64,000 nt of DNA from Pseudomonas sp. AKS31. Its GTDB lineage: Bacteria; Pseudomonadota; Gammaproteobacteria; Pseudomonadales; Pseudomonadaceae. The position numbers were made by a program, and so were the translations under genes. The stretch lies in the NCBI RefSeq assembly GCF_023634765.1, contig NZ_JAMLFX010000007.1, positions 98,756 through 162,755 on the forward strand, written 5' to 3'. Every line of letters begins with the position of its first letter. Position 1 is the first letter of the stretch. A model generated the notes under the pieces. It was not told the DNA's origin. It made no database searches and saw only the letters and a list, made by a program, of their open reading frames with translations. Below are positions 24,850 through 33,274 of this stretch, in pieces.

Positions 24850-26163
24850 TCACAGACCTTCAAGTTGCTTGATAACCTCTCCGAACCCAGGCCGCGCCAG
24901 CACATCCGCCTGACAGCAACGCCGCTCCAGCTCTTCAAGCACCGTACGCTGCTCATCACTCAACCCTGAGTCGATGCGCGCCAGCAATTCCCCCAGCAAA
25001 ATCCCGAACGCGCGCACTTCGATGCGTTGCAACGCGCGCGTTTCTGCTGTGTCGACGACCGCATGGAACGAAGCCCCGCCAAAATCCCCGAGCAGGCAAT
25101 CGCCGCGCTCGTTCAACAGAATGTTGTGCCCGTAGAGATCACCGTGGGTGATGCCTTGCCGATGCAGGTGTTCGGCTGCCGAAGCGATGCCTTTGGCAAT
25201 GTTCAGCGCGACCTCGGCACTGAACCGGCAATCATCGGCGTACACATCCCGCGAGCAGGACGCCAGGCTGGGCAGGTCGGCGAGGTTGCGGAACGACGGA
25301 TCGATCAATTGCATCACCAATCCTTGCTGGCCGTCGGGGTGACCGCTGATGCGACCCTCGACACGGATCAGATTGGGATGCAGGCCTGCGGTGATGCAGG
25401 CATTCATTTCGTGCAGCGGCGAGCCGTCGCTGGTCATTTCACCTTTGTACAACTTCACCGCAACCGGCGTGACTGAGCCATCGTCGCGTTGCCAGCTCGC
25501 CCGGGAAATCACCCCCGAAGCGCCTTCGCCCAGGCGTTGCTCCAGACGCAGCGCCGACCAGGCGATTTGCGCCGTCGCCTCGAGTGCGGCGGCGTCCGCC
25601 TCGGTTTCCAGCGGGTTACCGGCGTAGGCCAGCCAGGTCAGGCTCGGCAGCGCGAGCAGCCACTGTGGCAGCTCGGTCAGACGGTTGGCGGAGATGCGCA
25701 ACAGCTCCAGACGATGGCAGTTGCTCAGCGAGGGCGGCAGCGCTTGCAGGCGGTTGCCGGACAGCATGAGTTTTTGCAGGGCAGGGCGCTCACCGAGTTC
25801 GCTCGGCAGGCTTTCGATGCAGTTGTCGGTGAGGATCAGCCAGCGCAGCTGCGGCGGCAGGGCGGCTCCCGGTACGTTGACGATGCGGTTGGCCCTGAAA
25901 CCGACCATCGTCAACGCAGCGCATTGGCCGAGGCAGACCGGCAGTTCGGTGAACGGGTTGTCGGAACAGAACAGCACCCGCAAGCGCGTCAGACGGTGCA
26001 AGTCATCCGGCAGGCTGCTCAGGGCGTTGCCGCTGAGGTTGAGGATTTCCAGGGTGTCGGCCAGGTCGAAAATCTCCCGCGGGAATTCGCTCAGGCCACA
26101 GGACAGATCCAGACGCGTAATGCCCGACAACTCGCCGGCGCGTAATTGAGCAAGGGTGTGCAT
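24850..26163 (-). CDS. Leucine-rich-repeat / protein kinase fusion
   Basis: A 437-residue predicted cytoplasmic protein. Residues about 14-185 form six or seven leucine-rich repeats (LEILNLSGNALSSLPDDL, LQKLMLSGNRLQALPPSL). Residues about 205-437 form a eukaryote-like kinase: glycine loop LGEGASGV (211-218), Lys237 in VAVKLYK, catalytic loop H340-G-D342-x4-N347 (the usual HRD Arg is Gly), and DFG at 360-362. All core catalytic residues are present, so activity is plausible. ATG at 26163 starts the LRR domain at once; ATG at 26220 would add 19 residues. Neither has a strong ribosome-binding site. The target is unknown. Confidence 0.85.
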   Translation of the reverse strand: MHTLAQLRAGELSGITRLDLSCGLSEFPREIFDLADTLEILNLSGNALSSLPDDLHRLTRLRVLFCSDNPFTELPVCLGQCAALTMVGFRANRIVNVPGAALPPQLRWLILTDNCIESLPSELGERPALQKLMLSGNRLQALPPSLSNCHRLELLRISANRLTELPQWLLALPSLTWLAYAGNPLETEADAAALEATAQIAWSALRLEQRLGEGASGVISRASWQRDDGSVTPVAVKLYKGEMTSDGSPLHEMNACITAGLHPNLIRVEGRISGHPDGQQGLVMQLIDPSFRNLADLPSLASCSRDVYADDCRFSAEVALNIAKGIASAAEHLHRQGITHGDLYGHNILLNERGDCLLGDFGGASFHAVVDTAETRALQRIEVRAFGILLGELLARIDSGLSDEQRTVLEELERRCCQADVLARPGFGEVIKQLEGL

Positions 26164-26276
26164 GTTGGTGTTCGCTATTGATCGGTGGAGCGACGCTGGG
26201 GCGCTGGGAATGGGCGACATGATAACGGCAAAGCCCGGGTTTGAATTGGATAGGCGGCGAAACTTCAGTTGCCCTT

Positions 26277-26366
26277 GGTGGGAGCGAGCCTGCTCGCGAA
26301 GGCGGAGTGTCAGAAGCTGATGTTTTGACTGATAGGGCGCTTTCGCGAGCAGGCTCGCTCCCACAG
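26277..26366. repeat. Paired REP element, family A
   Basis: Arms at 26277-26300 and 26342-26366 lie between the ZapE-like and LRR-kinase genes, both on the minus strand. Confidence 0.95.
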
Positions 26367-26379
26367 GGGAATGGCGTGC

Positions 26380-27639
26380 TCAGGTCGGTTCGTGCACTTC
26401 CTGCAACTGCCCCAACCGACTGCGCGTGCGCGCCAGGTCAATGGCCTGGCCATCCAGGCTCGTGCACAAAGGCAGCCGGCCGAGCAGCGTCAGGTGCTTG
26501 TCCTGGTCGTACAGCACGTCGATCAGGTTGATGAAGCGCTGTTGCGCGGCGATCGAGCATTTGCCCAGTTCCGGCAGATCTTCGATGATCCAGCGGTCGA
26601 AACGGCGACACAGTTCCAGATAATCCATGACCGCCGTTGGCTGTTCACACAGGTCGTCGAAGGTAAAACCGACACGCCGCTCTTCACACAAGCGCGCCTG
26701 AATCTGCCGGGTGCCGACCGTTAGCGTAACGGCCGGTGCCTCGGCAGGCGGCAGATCCAGGGCGGCGCGTTGTGCTGGCGTGGCCGGCCATACGTAATGC
26801 CCTTGAGTGAATATCTGGTGCGCAGCGTGGCGCGTCTGGCTGCGGTAATCGTGCGGGCCGCCGACTTCCATCACCTGCATGTGGGTATTGATCAGTTCGA
26901 TCACCGGTTTGAAGCGGGCGTGATAGAGCGGATTGGGCAGCAAACCTTCAGGGGCATAGTTGGAAGTGACCAACAGCAGAATCCGCCGTTTGAACAACGC
27001 CTTGAACAACCGGGTGATGAGCATGGCATCGCCGATGTCGTGCACATGAAACTCGTCGAAACACAGCACCCGACAATCCTGCAGCAGTTCGTCGAGGGTC
27101 ACTTCGAGGGCATTGTCCTGCTGGCGATGGCTGAACATGCCCTGATGCAATTGCGCGAAGAACTGATGGAAATGCAGACGCCGTTTCTGGGTGATCGGCA
27201 GGGCCTGAAAGAAGCCGTCGAGCAGCCAGCTCTTGCCACGCCCGACCGCGCCGAACAGATACAGGCTTGGCGCTGTTCGGCTGCTGGCGCCAAACAACAG
27301 GCTGGCCTGCTGCGCCATGCACTCGATGACGCGCTGCTGGCTGTGGCTGAGGGTGTAACCCTGGCCGCCGGCCTTGTGCCGGAAGTAATCGCGGATCGAC
27401 TGGGCACTGGCGTCATGCCCGGCGCTGGCCGGCAGACCCTTGCCGAACCAGCGGCGCAACGCTGGCCAGCGCTGGATCAGTCGCGATCGTTTCGGCGGGT
27501 GGGCAGGCACTGTCGGCGTCTCCGTGTTCGTCAAAACCGGCGCCCGAGAGCGCGGCGATTTAGTGTAACCAGACACTGACTTGGCCAGCCACCGCGATGC
27601 GTTGAGAGAGGGCGGTAATTGAACAAATTTGTGTGGCAC
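26380..27639 (-). CDS. ZapE/AFG1-like ATPase
   Basis: P-loop ATPase of the AFG1/ZapE family, known from E. coli as a regulator of the FtsZ ring under stress. Walker A is G130-A-V-G-R-G-K136-S and Walker B is VLCFDEFHVHD, with the family segments RLHFHQFFAQLH and LLVTSNYAPEGLLPNPLYHARFKP. The first 70 residues are low-complexity, basic and Pro-rich, unlike standard ZapE. The GTG start lacks a ribosome-binding site, so the true start may lie further in. Pseudomonads usually have a second, canonical ZapE elsewhere, which makes this a probable paralogue. Confidence 0.82.
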   Translation of the reverse strand: MPHKFVQLPPSLNASRWLAKSVSGYTKSPRSRAPVLTNTETPTVPAHPPKRSRLIQRWPALRRWFGKGLPASAGHDASAQSIRDYFRHKAGGQGYTLSHSQQRVIECMAQQASLLFGASSRTAPSLYLFGAVGRGKSWLLDGFFQALPITQKRRLHFHQFFAQLHQGMFSHRQQDNALEVTLDELLQDCRVLCFDEFHVHDIGDAMLITRLFKALFKRRILLLVTSNYAPEGLLPNPLYHARFKPVIELINTHMQVMEVGGPHDYRSQTRHAAHQIFTQGHYVWPATPAQRAALDLPPAEAPAVTLTVGTRQIQARLCEERRVGFTFDDLCEQPTAVMDYLELCRRFDRWIIEDLPELGKCSIAAQQRFINLIDVLYDQDKHLTLLGRLPLCTSLDGQAIDLARTRSRLGQLQEVHEPT

Positions 27640-27797
27640 GTATAGCTATTTCTAGTGACTTGGCCCGACCTGCTGCCAACCTTTCGAAACATCTTCTGGG
27701 CGATTTGTGGATCCAATCGACTGGCGGAATCGTTGACCGTTGCTAACCTCAATCACAGAAACGACGTCGCAAGTGATTACTGACAAGGAACGGCGCA

Positions 27798-28319
27798 GTG
27801 AATGTACATGGGGGCATCGCGCTGCTGGGCGTACTGGTTGCGCCCGTCTGCGCGGCGGATCTTCAGGTTGAAGTGCGTGTCGACGTGCAGCGCGGCTGTC
27901 AGTTGATCGGCCAGCAACGAAGCGCCGGCATTGAGCAACTGGGCGTGCTCGACTTCGGCAGCACCGCGCGCCTCGATGACCTGGCCGGGCCGTTGGCCGC
28001 CGCGTTGACCAATCAGCGCCTGCCACGGCTGGAGTGCAACCCGGACACGCCGTACCAGATGCGCGTCGATGGCGGCTTGCATGGGGGTGTCGGTGAAGTC
28101 CGCTACATGGCCGGTTCGGCCGGCAGCAAACCGATTCCGTACCGCTTGTATCAGGACGCGGCGCGCCGGGTACCGCTGGAGGTAGATGTGCCGGTCAGCG
28201 GGCGGGTGCCGGACAGTGGCACGGTGGAGTTGCCGCTGTATGCGCGGATCGAGCGTTTGGCTGAGGTGCCACGGGTCAGCCGTTATACGGATCTGGTCAA
28301 GGTGACGGTCACCTGGTGA
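27798..28319 (+). CDS. SCPU-domain pilin subunit 1 (Csu-type)
   Basis: A 173-residue secreted pilin of the spore coat protein U (SCPU) family, first gene of a Csu-type archaic chaperone-usher operon. The N-terminus MNVHGGIALLGVLVAPVCAA is a signal peptide. The mature part has the paired Cys (GCQL and LECNP) and the LGVLDFGS motif of SCPU pilins, ending in the VKVTVTW donor strand-like C-terminus. The start is GTG with AAGGAA 7 bp upstream. It is more divergent than the next three pilins. The operon promoter should lie in 27640-27790, where I see no clear consensus. Confidence 0.88.
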   Translation: MNVHGGIALLGVLVAPVCAADLQVEVRVDVQRGCQLIGQQRSAGIEQLGVLDFGSTARLDDLAGPLAAALTNQRLPRLECNPDTPYQMRVDGGLHGGVGEVRYMAGSAGSKPIPYRLYQDAARRVPLEVDVPVSGRVPDSGTVELPLYARIERLAEVPRVSRYTDLVKVTVTW

Positions 28320-28418
28320 TCACAGTTTCAAGGCAACCGATGGACGCGGGTGCGCAAGGAAGGCGTTCAAGGATGAGCGCGGTTATGGAGTCAGCGTAAA
28401 GGAGCAGGGACGGGCGCA

Positions 28419-28952
28419 ATGACAGGCAAACACTGGATGGTGGTGGCGGCAGGTACGCTGGCCTTGCTCGCCGAAGACGCGCAAGCGGCGATGAGCGGGC
28501 AAATCAATGCGCGGTTGATCCTGATTGCCGGCTGCGAAGTCACCAATACCAGCACGCCCGACAGTCCGGTCAGTGCCCTCGGCACCCTTGATTTCGGTCT
28601 TCAGGGGCCTACCTGGAACGCACCGATCAAGGCCAGTCTGGATGGCGACAGCAGCGGCAAGCTCAATGTCGCCTGCAACCCTTCGGTCACCGGTTTCACT
28701 GTCACCATCGACGGCGGCACCCATGGTGACGGCAATACCCGGCGCCTGAGCAACGGCCGCCAGACCATCCCCTATCAGCTGTTCGTCGATCCCTCCGGTG
28801 TCCGCAGTTACAGCATCGGCCAGCAACATAATTTCGCTGTCACCAGCGGTGCGCAGATACCCATTCCGGTATTTGGCTCGGTGGTGGCGAACACCCGCGC
28901 GGTACCGGCAGGGGTTTATACCGACACCCTGACGGTGACGCTCGACTGGTAA
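28419..28952 (+). CDS. SCPU-domain pilin subunit 2 (Csu-type)
   Basis: A 177-residue pilin with signal peptide (MTGKHWMVVAAGTLALLAEDAQA), Cys pair (AGCEVTN and VACNPS), GTLDFG motif, IDGGTHGDGNTRRLSNG loop and C-terminal YTDTLTVTLDW. AAAGGAG and AGGGA precede the ATG. The 99-bp gap after pilin 1 is the largest in the pilin block and shows no terminator. These subunits are donor-strand complemented by the chaperone and assembled at the usher. Confidence 0.92.
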   Translation: MTGKHWMVVAAGTLALLAEDAQAAMSGQINARLILIAGCEVTNTSTPDSPVSALGTLDFGLQGPTWNAPIKASLDGDSSGKLNVACNPSVTGFTVTIDGGTHGDGNTRRLSNGRQTIPYQLFVDPSGVRSYSIGQQHNFAVTSGAQIPIPVFGSVVANTRAVPAGVYTDTLTVTLDW

Positions 28953-28972
28953 CCCCGTAGAGGACGGACACC

Positions 28973-29509
28973 ATGCGTACGTTTGCATCAAGGATAGGTT
29001 TGTCGCTGCTCGGCCTGGCGCTGGTTTCCGGTGCCAACGCCGCCACCACGGTCACCGGCCAGATCACCTCCAGTCTGATTCTGATCAGCAGTTGTGAGGT
29101 CAACGGCGCTGGCGGCTCCACCGGGCTGAACTTCGGTGCGTTGAACTTCGGTACCGCCAACAGCCTGTTCACCACGGCCACCGGGCAAGTGTTGGGCGGC
29201 GGTGGCGGGGCCTTGTCGATTCTCTGCTCCAGCGGTACCACGCCGACGGTCAAGGTGCGTGCCGGTGCCCACGACGGCATGTCACCGGGCGGCACACGAG
29301 CGTTGTACGACGGTGTCGCCAATTATGTGCCGTACGACTTGTACACCGATGCCGGGCACTCACAACTGTTGGCGATTGACGGGACGATCAACCTCGCCGC
29401 CAGTACCGGTGTCGCGCAAACGGTGAATATTTACGGGCAGGCGGTGGGCAAGGCCGGTTTGCCAGCGGGGACGTACACCGACACCGTCGCTGTTGAACTG
29501 ACGTTCTGA
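28973..29509 (+). CDS. SCPU-domain pilin subunit 3 (Csu-type)
   Basis: A 178-residue pilin with a clear signal peptide (MRTFASRIGLSLLGLALVSGANA), Cys pair (SSCEVNG and ILCSSG), FGALNFG motif, an AGAHDGMSPGGTRALYDG loop and C-terminal YTDTVAVELTF. It lies 20 bp after pilin 2 with AGAGGA upstream. Length and composition resemble CsuA/B-type subunits, but which pilin forms the rod cannot be decided from sequence alone. Confidence 0.92.
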   Translation: MRTFASRIGLSLLGLALVSGANAATTVTGQITSSLILISSCEVNGAGGSTGLNFGALNFGTANSLFTTATGQVLGGGGGALSILCSSGTTPTVKVRAGAHDGMSPGGTRALYDGVANYVPYDLYTDAGHSQLLAIDGTINLAASTGVAQTVNIYGQAVGKAGLPAGTYTDTVAVELTF

Positions 29510-29513
29510 TGCC

Positions 29514-30014
29514 ATGCGCCGCCATGGCTGTGCCGCGCTGGTTCTGCTCTGTGCGGGCAGTGCGCCGCTGCCGCTGACCGCCGCGACGAGCCAGACTTTT
29601 CAGGTGAGCGCAACGGTCACCGCGGGGTGTCTGGTGGTGGGCGGGGTGTCGAACTATGGCGGGCTGAATTTCGGTTCGCGTTCGGCACTGGCCACCGGCA
29701 CCGTGCAGGTCGCGCTGACCGGCGGGGTGCAACTGCAATGCACGCCGGGCGTGACGCTGAGCATGAGCGTCGATGGCGGTCAGTACAACAGCAGTGGCCG
29801 GCACATGCAGGTCAACAGCGGCAGCGCGCGGGTGGCGTATGCGCTGTTCAGCGATGCGGCCTACAGCCAGAGCCTGGGCATCGGCCAGAGTGTGGCGGTG
29901 GCCTACAGCGATGCGAACAACATCAGCCTGCCGATTTACGGTCAGGTGCAATTGCCGGGCAATCAGCCTGGGGGGACGTACAGCGACGTGTTGCAGGTGC
30001 AGCTGTCGTGGTAA
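29514..30014 (+). CDS. SCPU-domain pilin subunit 4 (Csu-type)
   Basis: A 166-residue pilin with signal peptide (MRRHGCAALVLLCAGSAPLPLTAA), Cys pair (AGCLVVG and LQCTPG), GGLNFGS motif and C-terminal YSDVLQVQLSW. It starts 4 bp after the stop of pilin 3 without its own strong ribosome-binding site, so it is probably translationally coupled. Confidence 0.92.
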   Translation: MRRHGCAALVLLCAGSAPLPLTAATSQTFQVSATVTAGCLVVGGVSNYGGLNFGSRSALATGTVQVALTGGVQLQCTPGVTLSMSVDGGQYNSSGRHMQVNSGSARVAYALFSDAAYSQSLGIGQSVAVAYSDANNISLPIYGQVQLPGNQPGGTYSDVLQVQLSW

Positions 30015-30047
30015 GGCGAAGTTGAATGGCCGACAAGGAGCAGGTTT

Positions 30048-30836
30048 ATGGGGTCAGTTACGTCACGGCACTCGCGCGTGCGTTGCGCGATGTGGGCGTT
30101 GGTCATGCTTGGGGCCAGCAATGCACACGCGGCCAGTTCGGTGCTGATCTGGCCGATCGATCCGGTGCTGGAGGCTGATCAACAGGCCAGTGCGCTGTGG
30201 CTGGAAAACCGCGGCAGCGAAACCGCCAATCTGCAGATCCGTGTGTTCGGCTGGAGCCAGAGTGGGTTCACCGAGCAATACCAGAACCAGCGCGACGTGA
30301 TCGGCAGCCCGCCGGTGGCGAAAATCGAGCCGGGGCAAAAACAACTGGTCCGCCTGACCCGGACCAAGGAAGTGCCGCCGGGGCAGGAACTGGCCTACCG
30401 GATCATCATTGACGAAATTCCCTCCGCACAACCCGCGACTGCCGACGGCGGTAAAACAGCAGCAGCGATCCGCTTCCAGATGCGCTACTCGGTGCCGCTG
30501 TTTGCCTACGGCGCCGGGCTGTGGAGCAAGGAAGACAGCAGCCGCGTGCGTGATCCCAAGGGTGTCGGCCTGCCGCAATTGAGCTGGCGCACAGTTGCAG
30601 TCGACGGCAAGCCCTATGTCGAAGTGCGTAATCAGGGCGCGGTGCATGCGCGACTGACCGACGTGGCAATCAAGCAGGCAGGGCAGAGCAGACCGCTGGC
30701 CGAAGGATTGTTGGGTTATGTGTTGCCGGGCGCGGTGATGCGCTGGCCGGCACCGGGGCCGTTGGCCGGTGATTCGGCGTTGCAGGTGCGGGTGAACGGC
30801 GCGCCGCAGGTGCAGAGCATTACACCTGCCAATTGA
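30048..30836 (+). CDS. csuC: Periplasmic pilus chaperone (Csu-type)
   Basis: A 262-residue PapD-like two-domain periplasmic chaperone that delivers pilins to the usher. The signal peptide ends AHA before ASSVLIWPIDPVLEADQQASALWLEN, the N-terminal domain-1 strand typical of the archaic (sigma) class. The VKLRRT-like strand appears as KQLVRLTRTKEVPPGQELAYRIIIDEIP. AAGGAG lies 7 bp before the ATG. The symbol is by analogy with the Acinetobacter csuA/BABCDE operon, where the chaperone likewise sits between pilins and usher. Confidence 0.93.
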   Translation: MGSVTSRHSRVRCAMWALVMLGASNAHAASSVLIWPIDPVLEADQQASALWLENRGSETANLQIRVFGWSQSGFTEQYQNQRDVIGSPPVAKIEPGQKQLVRLTRTKEVPPGQELAYRIIIDEIPSAQPATADGGKTAAAIRFQMRYSVPLFAYGAGLWSKEDSSRVRDPKGVGLPQLSWRTVAVDGKPYVEVRNQGAVHARLTDVAIKQAGQSRPLAEGLLGYVLPGAVMRWPAPGPLAGDSALQVRVNGAPQVQSITPAN

Positions 30837-30916
30837 GTCAGTCGTAGCACAGGCATCTGACGTCGGCTAAAGCGGAATCAGGGAGGATTCAGTCCATTGA
30901 CGGACGTAAAACGCGT

Positions 30917-33274
30917 ATGAACCCGGGACGGGTTCGCCGTATTCAGCGTCCGTTGTGGCTCATCACCGGCGCGTGTTGCCTGATGTTCGTTCAACCATCC
31001 GGGGCCGGCGATCTGCCTCCGCCACCGAGCGGCATGGAGGCCGTGAGTGATGCACAGTTGTTTCTGGAACTGGTGGTCAACCAGATGAATACCGGTCGCG
31101 TGGTGGCGGTGCAGCAGCGCGACGGGCGCTTGTTCGTGCCGGCGACCGCGTTGCGCGAAACCGGCATGAAGTTGCCCGACAGCCTCGGCGCCGAGGTCGA
31201 TCTGGACAGTCTGGCGGGGTTGCACAGTGAATACGACAGCGTCGGCCAGCGCTTGCTGCTGGACGTGCCGCCGGACTGGCTGCCGGAACAGTTCATCGGC
31301 AATCGCCAGGCTTACCCGCGCACCCCGGCGCTGAGCAGCTTCGGCGCGCTGTTCAACTACGACCTCTACCTCAATGACACCGACGATGCCGGTACGTATC
31401 TGGCGGCGTGGAACGAAGTGCGGCTGTTCGACAGCTGGGGCACGTTGTCCAACACCGGGCAATACCGGCGTACGTTGTCCGCTGACTCGTTCAACACGCT
31501 GGACAACGGTTACCTGCGTTACGACACCACATGGCGTTACTCCGACGACGAGCGAATGCTCACCTACGAGGCCGGTGACGTGATCAGCGGAGCGCTGCCG
31601 TGGAGCAGTTCGGTGCGGCTGGGCGGCGTGCAGTTCTCGCGAGACTTTGCCGTGCGCCCGGATCTGGTCACGTATCCATTGCCGCAATTTGCCGGCGAAG
31701 CGGCGGTGCCGTCATCGGTGGACCTGTTCATCAATGGCTACAAGTCCAGCAGCGCAGATTTGCAGCCGGGGCCTTACACGCTGACCAATATTCCGTTCAT
31801 CAACGGCGCAGGCGAAGCGGTGGTGGTGACCACCGATGCATTGGGTCGGCAGGTGTCGACCACGGTGCCGTTCTACGTCACCAGCACTTTGCTGCAAAAA
31901 GGCTTGAGCGATTTTTCCGTGGCCGCCGGTACGTTACGTCGCGACTACGGTTTGAAGGATTTCAGTTACGGCCCGGGTGTCACCTCCGGCAGCCTGCGTT
32001 ATGGCGTCAGCGACAGTTTCACCCTGGAAAGCCATGCCGAAGCGGCCGATTCGCTGACACTGGGCGGCCTCGGCGGCAACCTGCGGCTGGGCAATTTTGG
32101 CGTACTCAACAGCGCCCTGAGTCAAAGCCGCTTCGATGGCGAGGGCGGTCAGCAATTGAGCCTGGGCTATCAGTACAGCAATCAGCGCTTCAGCTTTTCG
32201 TACCAACGCTTGCAACGCCACGATCAATACGCCGACCTCAGCGTGGTCGATAGCCCCTACATCAGCCTGAGTCGGCGCAGCGAACAGGCGACCCTGAGCC
32301 TCAACCTCGACCGCTGGGGCAGCCTCGGCGCCGGTTATTTCGATGTACGCGCGGCGGACGACTCGCGCACGCGGCTGCTCAACCTCAGCTGGAGCAAACC
32401 GCTGTGGCGCAACAGCAGCTTCTACCTGTCGGCCAACCGCGAAATCGGTGACAGCAACTGGGCGATGCAGGCGCAACTGGTGATCCCGTTCGATCTGCGC
32501 GGCAGTCTGGCGATCAGCAGTGATCGCAGTAAAACCGGGCAGAGCCAGCAACGGATCAACTACAGTCGCGCGGTGCCCAGCGAAGGCGGCGTGGGTTTCA
32601 ACCTCGGTTACGCCAAGGGTGACGGCGCTGATTATCGTCAGGCCGACGTCACCTGGCGTCTGCAATCGGTGCAGTTGCAGGCTGGTGTCTACGGCACTTC
32701 CGACGCCGAAACCCGTTGGGCCGATGCCAGTGGCTCGCTGGTATGGATGGACCGTCAGGTGTTCGCGGCAAATCGTATCGACGACGCGTTTGTAGTAGTC
32801 AGCACCGACGGTTTTGCCGACATTCCAGTGCGCTACGAAAACCAGCAGGTCGGTCAGACCGACAAGAACGGTCATCTGCTGGTGCCGTGGAGCAGCGCCT
32901 ATTACCGTGGCAAGTATGAAATCGATCCACTGAATCTGCCGGCCAACGTACGCAGTCCCAATGTCGAACAACGCATCGCGGTAAGGCGCGGCAGCGGTTA
33001 TCTGCTGGAGTTTCCACTGACCCGGGTGATTGCCGCGAGCATCGTACTGGTCGACACGCAACAGCGCGAACTGCCGCTGGGCGCGGGCGTGCTGCATGAG
33101 CAGAGCGGTACGCGGACGGTGGTCGGCTGGGACGGGCTGGTGTATCTGGAAAACCTGCAGGCGCAGAACTCGCTGCAGGTGACGCTGGCCGACGGTAAGA
33201 CGTGTCAGGCGCAGTTCAGCGTCGATCTGAATCATGACCAGGTGCCGTTGATTGGCCCGTTGGTGTGCCAATGA
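30917..33274 (+). CDS. csuD: Outer-membrane pilus usher (Csu-type)
   Basis: A 785-residue outer-membrane usher of the archaic chaperone-usher family. It has an N-terminal signal (ending near SGAGD), a periplasmic N-domain (LFLELVVNQMNTGRVVAVQQRDGRLFVPATALRETGM), a 24-strand beta-barrel with the plug region (VPSSVDLFINGYKSSSADLQPGPYTLTNIPFINGAGEA) and a C-terminal domain ending CQAQFSVDLNHDQVPLIGPLVCQ. It is shorter than FimD-type ushers, as expected for this class. Its stop overlaps the ATG of the tip gene by 4 bp. Confidence 0.94.
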   Translation: MNPGRVRRIQRPLWLITGACCLMFVQPSGAGDLPPPPSGMEAVSDAQLFLELVVNQMNTGRVVAVQQRDGRLFVPATALRETGMKLPDSLGAEVDLDSLAGLHSEYDSVGQRLLLDVPPDWLPEQFIGNRQAYPRTPALSSFGALFNYDLYLNDTDDAGTYLAAWNEVRLFDSWGTLSNTGQYRRTLSADSFNTLDNGYLRYDTTWRYSDDERMLTYEAGDVISGALPWSSSVRLGGVQFSRDFAVRPDLVTYPLPQFAGEAAVPSSVDLFINGYKSSSADLQPGPYTLTNIPFINGAGEAVVVTTDALGRQVSTTVPFYVTSTLLQKGLSDFSVAAGTLRRDYGLKDFSYGPGVTSGSLRYGVSDSFTLESHAEAADSLTLGGLGGNLRLGNFGVLNSALSQSRFDGEGGQQLSLGYQYSNQRFSFSYQRLQRHDQYADLSVVDSPYISLSRRSEQATLSLNLDRWGSLGAGYFDVRAADDSRTRLLNLSWSKPLWRNSSFYLSANREIGDSNWAMQAQLVIPFDLRGSLAISSDRSKTGQSQQRINYSRAVPSEGGVGFNLGYAKGDGADYRQADVTWRLQSVQLQAGVYGTSDAETRWADASGSLVWMDRQVFAANRIDDAFVVVSTDGFADIPVRYENQQVGQTDKNGHLLVPWSSAYYRGKYEIDPLNLPANVRSPNVEQRIAVRRGSGYLLEFPLTRVIAASIVLVDTQQRELPLGAGVLHEQSGTRTVVGWDGLVYLENLQAQNSLQVTLADGKTCQAQFSVDLNHDQVPLIGPLVCQ

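Noticed and set aside
27725..27745. Possible sigma-54 promoter before the pilus operon
   Set aside because: TGGCGG is present but the GG-N10-GC spacing fails (GA at the second position).
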